This document shows, piece by piece, positions 58,313-64,000 of a DNA stretch of 64,000 bases. Origin of the DNA: Ruminococcus sp. HUN007 (GTDB lineage Bacteria; Bacillota; Clostridia; Oscillospirales; Ruminococcaceae); contig NZ_JOOA01000001.1 of NCBI RefSeq assembly GCF_000712055.1, positions 434,001 through 498,000 on the forward strand, read 5' to 3'. The notes below the pieces were generated by a model, which saw nothing but the letters and a program-made list of their open reading frames with translations, was not told the DNA's origin and searched no databases. Each line of letters opens with the position of its first letter. Positions within the stretch are counted from its first letter, which is position 1. Made by a program: the position numbers and the translations under genes.

Positions 58313-60655
58313 TCATGCCTTGAAAAGGCAGCGGATGAAATTGTACATGAGCGGTGTTACTGTTTTGTTGTCGTGACCGCCGCCCGGAACTGAGATAAAG
58401 ATGTTTTCTGTTCCGTGTGCAGTAAACAGGTCACTGTACTGCTTAGGATATGTTCCTACCATGTCGTCGTCTGTACCGCCTGCGATCATGAGAACGTATG
58501 GTTCATACGGTGCGTCGATACGCATGTCATCCTTGCTCATAACTCCCGGATGATCCATGAACTGATCCTTTGTCGGGAAAATACCCGGTGCAGGAGCGCC
58601 GGCACCGATATATCCTACCTTGTCACAGCACTTCATTCCGATGTAGAGTGACTCTCTGCCGCCCATTGAGAAACCTGCCACTGCGGTATTCTCACGTCCT
58701 GTGGCAACTGAGTAATGTGATTCAATATACGGCATAAGGCTGTCAGGAAAATCTTCAACGAATGCATCGTAATAAGGCACATCGGCAGCCCCGTTGCCGC
58801 TTTCCTTATTGCCTTTAGGGTCAGTATACTGATGCGTGAATACGATGATCATCGGCTCTGCTTCCCCGCTCTTTATAAGGCTTGTGGCAATTTCCAGTAT
58901 TCCCATACCGTTTACCATTGTGGATTCATTTCCGCCGTAGCCGTGGTTCACATAGAATACAGGATACTTTTTACTCTCGTCATATCCCGGCGGGAGCCAT
59001 ACGTTTGCGTTCTTGTCATGTCCGGCCTTTTTTGAGAAATATGATATGTGTTCAAGCTTACCCTCAGCCTTGCCCATTGCAGATGAAGGAACGCTTGTTG
59101 TTATCTGATCACGAATCTTTGACATATATGCAGTATCATGAGCGGCTGTCGGTTCAGACGTCGGAACAGACACTGCTGAAGGATCAATGATATGTGATTT
59201 GAGCAGTGAAAGATCCTTTATAGTTATCTTTTTATCATCGTCAAGATCAGCTGCACCGGAATTATCAAGTGAATCTTTTGTTCCGAGCATGTAGTCAAGA
59301 AGCATCTTAAGATCGATGCTGTTTACAGCCCTGTTTCCGTCGATATCGCCTTTTATCTTACTGTCTGACGGAGACGGTGAGGCAGAAGGAGAAGGCGACG
59401 GAGCTGCTGCTTTTCCCTTTGAGATAACGATATTGTCAACGTAGAAATCACATGTGTCAGTATCTGTTTCAATGTAGAAAACAGGATTGGTTCCGTCCTT
59501 GACTGTGTAGCCTTCAGCTGAAAGCTCTGTCCATTCACCTGAAGCGATATCGCCTTCTGCAAATGTATCGTATTCCGCACTGTTTCCGGAACCGTACTGA
59601 ACTGAAAGCTTGAATTTTACCTTGCCGCCTGAATTCTGCTTTATTCTCGAGGAAACATTGATCGTGCTTCCTGCAGGACAGAGACTGCTTATGTCGTATG
59701 AAATACCATTCCATGCAGCTGTACGTCCGGTAACGGCTGCTGACTTTGCTCCCCTGTCGTATTCAGCCTTTGATGCTGATACACCCGCTCCGCCGCGTGC
59801 AGTCCATCCTGAAAGTCCGTTTTCAAAACCGCAGCGGAGAAGTTCGTTTTCTCCAAGAGGTTCTTCCGGTTCTTCTGGTGTACCGGAAGCTCCTTCAAGA
59901 TATTCAGAAATAACCTCAGACCAGAACTTACCCATTTTCTCATAACCGGCACCGCTCGGATGAAGGTTATCGGAAGACATGTCCGCCATTCCGTTAAGTG
60001 AACCGTGAACGTCAGCGAACTGCACGTTGTCACCGTATGATTCTGCGACCTTCTTTACTGTGTTATTGTAATTCGCAACACGCTGTGCATTGCCGCCGTA
60101 TGCTGTGAATTCAGGGATAGATCCCATGAAGATAACACCGTCTTCAGACATATCACCGAGAATATAGTCGATGAGAGTGTGAAGGTCTTTTTCACAGTCG
60201 TTTAAGTTTCTGTTGGCAGTCATATCATTTGTGCCGATTATAAGAAGTACAATGTCCGGATTTGCCTTCTTTACAGCGTCCTTGCTCTTAAGTCTTTCAA
60301 GAAGACCGTTTTCGCCCCAGCTTGGTATCGGATACTGCTGCTTAATGGTAAATCCGCTGTATCCGGCATGGTTATTATCGTAATTAACGTTCTGACCGTT
60401 ATACTTAAAACTTGCGGAATTCTGACCCTCAGGTCCTACCATGTCAAATGAAATGCCCTTCTGGCGCAGTGAATAGTCGAGATATTTTCTATAGCCTCCG
60501 TTTTCGCCGAGGCCAAAAGTGATCGAGTCACCTATCGGCATAATGTTTACCTGACCGGCAGCGTATACGCTGTCAGGTTTCAGGTTCACTGCCGAAGCAA
60601 AAACAGCTGTAACAGCAACTGCAGAAGCCGTAAGCAGGGAATGCAGTTTTTTCAT
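58313..60655 (-). CDS. Cellulosomal two-domain carbohydrate esterase: SGNH (CE3-like) + carbohydrate-binding module + dockerin + CE1-like esterase
   Basis: A 780-residue secreted protein. Order: signal peptide (1-~33). SGNH/GDSL esterase (~35-255) with GDSITFG, IGTND and DNLHPSGAGYEKMG supplying Ser, Asn and Asp/His. Beta-sandwich carbohydrate-binding module (~275-420; NGLSGWTARGGAG...DFYVDNIVIS). Pro/Ser linker. Type I dockerin (~440-500; GDIDGNRAVNSIDLKMLLDYM and ADLDDDKKITIKDLSLLKSHI). CE1-like alpha/beta esterase (~530-780) with nucleophile GFSMGGRESL near 661 and catalytic His in GGGHDNKT. Together it should remove acetyl and feruloyl groups from xylan while docked on a cellulosome scaffold. 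Two esterases on one chain aid de-acetylation and cross-link release. Confidence 0.92.
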   Translation of the reverse strand: MKKLHSLLTASAVAVTAVFASAVNLKPDSVYAAGQVNIMPIGDSITFGLGENGGYRKYLDYSLRQKGISFDMVGPEGQNSASFKYNGQNVNYDNNHAGYSGFTIKQQYPIPSWGENGLLERLKSKDAVKKANPDIVLLIIGTNDMTANRNLNDCEKDLHTLIDYILGDMSEDGVIFMGSIPEFTAYGGNAQRVANYNNTVKKVAESYGDNVQFADVHGSLNGMADMSSDNLHPSGAGYEKMGKFWSEVISEYLEGASGTPEEPEEPLGENELLRCGFENGLSGWTARGGAGVSASKAEYDRGAKSAAVTGRTAAWNGISYDISSLCPAGSTINVSSRIKQNSGGKVKFKLSVQYGSGNSAEYDTFAEGDIASGEWTELSAEGYTVKDGTNPVFYIETDTDTCDFYVDNIVISKGKAAAPSPSPSASPSPSDSKIKGDIDGNRAVNSIDLKMLLDYMLGTKDSLDNSGAADLDDDKKITIKDLSLLKSHIIDPSAVSVPTSEPTAAHDTAYMSKIRDQITTSVPSSAMGKAEGKLEHISYFSKKAGHDKNANVWLPPGYDESKKYPVFYVNHGYGGNESTMVNGMGILEIATSLIKSGEAEPMIIVFTHQYTDPKGNKESGNGAADVPYYDAFVEDFPDSLMPYIESHYSVATGRENTAVAGFSMGGRESLYIGMKCCDKVGYIGAGAPAPGIFPTKDQFMDHPGVMSKDDMRIDAPYEPYVLMIAGGTDDDMVGTYPKQYSDLFTAHGTENIFISVPGGGHDNKTVTPLMYNFIRCLFKA

Positions 60656-60862
60656 AAATCAGTTCCTCCTTCATAAATACGTTTTCTGATACCGCATGAG
60701 TGAAAACGATTTCGATGATCTGAAATCTCCGCCGTCATTAAAGTCTGTCAGAAACAAAACGGCGTGGTTCCTTTACACAATATTTCAGCTTTTATTATAG
60801 CTTATAAAATTTATGCTGTCAAGGTGATTTTTTAGTACCATATTACCAAATTCAGCTGTAAT

Positions 60863-60899
60863 AAAAAAGCACCCGGCAATCAGTAATTGCCAAGTGCTT
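60863..60899 (-). terminator. Terminator overlapping the end of the phosphoesterase gene
   Basis: On the minus strand, AAGCAC...GGCAAT pairs with ATTGCC...GTGCTT and is followed by T6. It includes the stop codon of the upstream gene. Confidence 0.75.
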
Positions 60900-61623
60900 C
60901 TATATCATTGTACAAAACACGTATTTTATAAGCTTCGCTGTTGATGTCCTCATGATAGTGTCCGCAGAACCAGTATTTGAAACTGGTCCTCCTGTAGATC
61001 TCATTCAGATAAATTCCGGTCGGTTCAGGTGAATAGTAGCATTTGCACACCGGATATTCAAGATCTGCCGGAAGAGTATGCGTAATAATGTAATCCACAT
61101 TATAATTATGCTCTTCAAGTACCGACATTCCGTGACTCATTTCATAGTAGTCAGGAATTTCAGATTCCCACCAGCTTACATCAGGAATACGCATAAGCCT
61201 GTCGTGTGATTTGGCTCCGCCCATCGTCCAGAATGTATAGCCGTCTATTTCATAGAATTCGCCGCGTTTAAGATGTATTACATTCGGTGCAAGCGGATGA
61301 TAGTTTACCAGTCCGCCGTGCCAGTATGAAACCGGCTGGTTGTACCAGAAATTATGGTTGTCATGATTTCCGTCCACCCACAGAATAGTATACTTGCGCT
61401 TTGCAAGCCATCTGAGACGGTATTCGTAGGTATACCGTGATATTTTAGCCTGCTCTGATACAGGCATTTCCGGTGAGTAATCTGTCGGAAGAAACGGAAA
61501 ACCAAAATCTCCGCATATTATAAGGTAATCATTTTCACCCGGCTTGTCTGCTCCGCTCCAGTCTTCATCAAGGAGTTTGTTTATATCGTGTTCGCCATGT
61601 GTATCCCCGGTAACGTATATCAT
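60880..61623 (-). CDS. Metallophosphoesterase
   Basis: A 247-residue calcineurin-like phosphoesterase. Metal motifs in order: YVTGDTHGEHD (residues 3-13), IICGDFGFPF, LWVDGNHDNHNF, IITHTLPAD and FCGHYHED near 226. No signal peptide, so it is cytosolic. The substrate is unknown; family members act on phosphoproteins or nucleotides. A single gene with its own terminator. Confidence 0.88.
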   Translation of the reverse strand: MIYVTGDTHGEHDINKLLDEDWSGADKPGENDYLIICGDFGFPFLPTDYSPEMPVSEQAKISRYTYEYRLRWLAKRKYTILWVDGNHDNHNFWYNQPVSYWHGGLVNYHPLAPNVIHLKRGEFYEIDGYTFWTMGGAKSHDRLMRIPDVSWWESEIPDYYEMSHGMSVLEEHNYNVDYIITHTLPADLEYPVCKCYYSPEPTGIYLNEIYRRTSFKYWFCGHYHEDINSEAYKIRVLYNDIEALGNY

Positions 61624-61804
61624 TATTTGCTTCAGCTCATTTCTGCATATAGTTTATTTCCCGTAATCACATACACATAAATCCTGTCTTGTTTATTATA
61701 CCATACTTTAGCCATATTTTCAACAACAAATTTTGTCTTTTGCTGTATATTAACAATATATCACGCACTAATTTGTATAAAAAACTATTTTCGCATCAGA
61801 AACC

Positions 61805-61821
61805 GATCAGCGTTTCCTTAA
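61805..61821. repeat. Terminal fragment of the palindromic element
   Basis: GATCAGCGTTTCCTTAA matches the end of the full element exactly. It abuts the stop codon of the LacI gene. Confidence 0.5.
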
Positions 61822-61822
61822 A

Positions 61823-62842
61823 TTATTTCAGATTTTTAACTGATTCCTTTATAACCGTTTTTCCGAGAATGATCTTTCTTCCGGCACGGTATTTCTTGTT
61901 TTCAAGTTTCTTAAGCATGGCAGCAACCGTTTCCTCAGCCATCGCCTTCATATTTACTTCCACAGTTGTGATAGGAGGATCACATACATCTGATACGATG
62001 AAGTTGTCGAATCCTACTACTGAAACATCATCAGGAACGTTTATATTTCTCGATCTGAGTATTGATATAAGTCTGAAAGCAGTTTCGTCACAGTTGCACA
62101 CGAAAGCTGACGGCATTTTTTCAGGAAGATCAAACTCCTTAAGGGTTATGCCGTTGTCATCACGGTCGTTTATAGCCTTTGGAATGTCGCTGTTCTGAGT
62201 GCAGATGTTGTTTTCCATAAGTGCCTTTACATATCCGAGATAACGGTCCTGGATACTTGAGGTCGCATTGAGTCTTCCGATAAATCTTATATCTTTGTGT
62301 CCGTTTTCAATAAGATAATCCGTAAGGAGATACATACCGTAGAAATTGTCCGTAACAACTGAATCAACATTATAATGCTTGTCGTAGAAATCAAGGAATA
62401 TCAGCGGTATATCGCATCTGATAAGAACATCAATATAGGAATGCTTTATCTGACCGAGAACTATAAGTCCGCTCACTTTGTTTTCGGATATTATACGCGG
62501 AAGTATTCCTGCTTTTTCATCGTCCTTTGAAAGAGTTTCGTTGATTGCAAACAGATTCTTTTTAAGAAGTTCCTTTGAAGTTTCCTGACAGAGTCTCCAG
62601 TAGAATGTCCCCTTTTCGCCTACAAAACGCTCTGACATAAGTATACCGATATTTCTGTTTTCGATTTTTGAAGTGATACGTTCATTGACAGTATACTTGT
62701 AGCCGAGATCATCGGCAGTTTTTTTGATGGCTGCGCGAAGTTCCGGACTTACGCCTTCCCTGTCGTTAAGTGCGTTTGATACGGTAACGACACTGACATT
62801 GAGGCTCTCGGCAATATCGATCATTCTTATTACTTTTTTCAT
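61823..62842 (-). CDS. LacI-family transcriptional regulator
   Basis: A 339-residue regulator from the ATG at 62840-62842; an in-frame TTG further upstream would add 17 atypical residues (MSFVCKILKPERSSEYS). The helix-turn-helix is MIDIAESLNVSVVTVSNALNDREGVSPELRAAIKK, with the hinge ADDLGY. The sugar-binding-like domain follows (NIGILMSERFVGEKGTFYWRL, DVSVVGFDNFIVSD, PPITTVEVNMKAMAEETVAAML). It stands between a phosphoesterase and the last gene, with an operator-like palindrome upstream at 62955-62968. The effector and targets are unknown; the carbohydrate genes nearby are plausible. Confidence 0.88.
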   Translation of the reverse strand: MKKVIRMIDIAESLNVSVVTVSNALNDREGVSPELRAAIKKTADDLGYKYTVNERITSKIENRNIGILMSERFVGEKGTFYWRLCQETSKELLKKNLFAINETLSKDDEKAGILPRIISENKVSGLIVLGQIKHSYIDVLIRCDIPLIFLDFYDKHYNVDSVVTDNFYGMYLLTDYLIENGHKDIRFIGRLNATSSIQDRYLGYVKALMENNICTQNSDIPKAINDRDDNGITLKEFDLPEKMPSAFVCNCDETAFRLISILRSRNINVPDDVSVVGFDNFIVSDVCDPPITTVEVNMKAMAEETVAAMLKKLENKKYRAGRKIILGKTVIKESVKNLK

Positions 62843-62954
62843 AGAATATTCACTCGACCTTTCGGGTTTAAGGATTTTGCAGACAAAAGACAAATCGTGT
62901 CCTGTGCTGCGGATAAGAACAGTGACCGTACGTAAAATTCACTGTTTATAAAAC

Positions 62955-62968
62955 ACTGGTACACCAGT
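62955..62968. promoter_or_regulatory. LacI-type operator-like palindrome
   Basis: ACTGGT-AC-ACCAGT, a 6+6 inverted repeat around a two-base centre, like LacI/CcpA-family operators. It lies about 115 bases before the LacI start and downstream of the leftward -10 box, so autorepression by blocking elongation is plausible. Confidence 0.45.
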
Positions 62969-63200
62969 AAACCTGCATCTGAAAAGATGCATTAACCCCT
63001 CAAGTCATCCCTTTCACGGAACGTTCAAAGCATACCTGTCCCGTGATATGATCAGTTTTATTAAGAATATTATAACACAGCATCAGAAAAAAATAAAGTA
63101 TTTTGCTTAAATTCACTTAAAAAATTTTCAGGCAATTAACCTTAATTAAAGTGACAATCTATTCAGTTACCACAGACAGCAATTTAAACAATTTTTTCTA

Positions 63201-63229
63201 TTGATTTTTATTGATAATAATGCTATAAT
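63201..63229 (+). promoter_or_regulatory. Sigma-A promoter of the last gene
   Basis: TTGATT (63201-63206), 17 bases, TATAAT (63224-63229), with AGGAGA at 63254-63259 before the ATG at 63270. Confidence 0.7.
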
Positions 63230-63269
63230 AAAATTTGCTTATTATAAAATTCATAGGAGATCATATATC

Positions 63270-64000
63270 ATGAAAAAGTTGATTTCATTTATCACGACAG
63301 CAGCTCTTGTTTCATGTTCAGGAGCAGTTCTTACGGCCGGTGCAGCAGAACAGGACACCAAAGTCCTTGTAACTGTTTCAGACGGAAAAAGCGCTTCACC
63401 TGTCCTCATTCAGAAGGAAGTTAATGTAACGGACATCGACAGCGACGGAAAGCTCACCATCAACGATGCTCTTTACATTGCCCACGAAGATAATTTCACA
63501 GGCGGTGCGGCAGCCGGATACAAGTCATCTGAAAGCACTTACGGACTTATGCTCAACAAACTCTGGGGTATCGAAAACGGCGGAAACTACGGATACTACG
63601 TTGACAATACTGCTGCTATGTCACTCGGCGATGAAGTAAAGGACGGAAGCAGCATTTACGCATTTGTTTATTCCGACACGGCAAAATTCTCAGATTCATA
63701 CAGCTGGTTCGATAAAAGCAATGCAGAAGCAAAACAGGGCGATGAACTTGAACTCACACTCTCACATATAGTATACGACGCAAACTGGACACCGTCTGCA
63801 GTTCCTGTTGAAGGTGCAGTTATCACTGTAAACGGCAAAGCTACAGAATTCAAAACTGATGCTTCAGGCAAGGTAAAGGTGAAGCTCGATGAATCAGGTG
63901 AAGATATTCTTATCAGCGCTTCATCAGAAAACCTTACACTTGTTCCGCCGGTACTTGTGGCTGATGTTACTGCAAATACGGCAGTTACTGCTTCAGTCTC
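63270..64000 (+). CDS. Secreted protein with dockerin-like loop and DUF4430-like domain (cut by window end)
   Basis: Open at the window edge; 243 codons are seen. A signal peptide (MKKLISFITTAALVSCSGAVLTAGAA) is followed near residue 50 by a dockerin/EF-like calcium loop (VTDIDSDGKLTINDALYIAHE). Then comes a segment like DUF4430/transcobalamin C-terminal domains (YGLMLNKLWGIENGGNYGYYVDN...SIYAFVYSD). From ~145 a beta-sandwich begins (DELELTLSHIVYDANWTPSAVPVEGAVITVNGK). AGGAGA lies 10 bases before the ATG. It probably sits on the cell surface or cellulosome and may bind a ligand or adhere; the rest is needed to say more. Confidence 0.8.
   Translation, partial: MKKLISFITTAALVSCSGAVLTAGAAEQDTKVLVTVSDGKSASPVLIQKEVNVTDIDSDGKLTINDALYIAHEDNFTGGAAAGYKSSESTYGLMLNKLWGIENGGNYGYYVDNTAAMSLGDEVKDGSSIYAFVYSDTAKFSDSYSWFDKSNAEAKQGDELELTLSHIVYDANWTPSAVPVEGAVITVNGKATEFKTDASGKVKVKLDESGEDILISASSENLTLVPPVLVADVTANTAVTASV

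Larger units (their letters stand above)
62843..63269. other. Divergent intergenic region with operator and hairpins
   Basis: 427 bases. Contents: operator-like palindrome (62955-62968); hairpin TGCATCT/AGATGCA (62974-62991) with GAAA loop; a stem CACGGAAC/GTCCCGTG (63024-63054); a leftward TATAAT box near 63069-63074; an AT-rich tract; the rightward promoter at 63201-63229. No coding sequence is seen. Confidence 0.55.

Overview
The window looks like chromosome of a cellulosome-forming Ruminococcus or a close relative (Clostridia, moderate to low GC). The reasons are: dockerin-type calcium-binding repeats in several secreted proteins (a serpin, a two-domain carbohydrate esterase, and the open-ended last gene); a type III glutamine synthetase; many sigma-A promoters with 17-base spacers; strong AGGAGG ribosome sites; and Gram-positive style regulators. 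This is inference from gene content; no rRNA or tRNA gene is present to settle it.

Layout. 1-2.6 kb: a GHKL kinase/LytTR regulator pair and a 63-residue small protein. 2.6-6.5 kb: valS-folC. 6.6-14.4 kb: a leftward unit recD2-comF-mreB-like-DUF1292-COG0523 GTPase (His-rich)-second GTPase-DUF1015. 14.4-21 kb, rightward: ddl-murF (peptidoglycan precursors), glnN behind a long folded leader, and an ABC-F protein. 21-29 kb: a dockerin serpin, a third COG0523 GTPase, an intracellular GH13 enzyme, a Nudix hydrolase and an EAL protein. 29-39 kb, rightward: a glycerol-1-phosphate dehydrogenase-like protein, argS, a dynamin-like GTPase with a beta-helix partner, prfC and a GH31 alpha-xylosidase. 39-49 kb: a leftward, apparently single operon of seven genes: DUF4869 protein, P-loop ATPase, HD hydrolase, then a complete Wadjet set in the order jetD-jetA-jetB-jetC. 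49-53 kb: an anti-sigma factor, a sigma-factor remnant and a broken GGDEF-EAL gene. 53-64 kb: a lipoprotein, a LysR regulator, metE-metF, a bifunctional dockerin esterase, a phosphoesterase, a LacI regulator and the start of a secreted dockerin/DUF4430-like protein.

Three things stand out. First, the seven-gene Wadjet operon carries three extra genes that could be accessory defence functions. Second, the glnN leader can fold into a closed multi-helix structure ending just before the ribosome site, with no riboswitch class I recognise. Third, a family of about 110-bp palindromic intergenic elements recurs about ten times, and its hairpin arms co-vary between copies.

A caution: six loci carry eight frame breaks in total, and every one is repaired by removing a single base from an A/T run of 5-8. 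This looks like homopolymer over-calling in the sequence, or a lineage with unstable runs, more than eight separate gene deaths. Affected genes are described over their full span.
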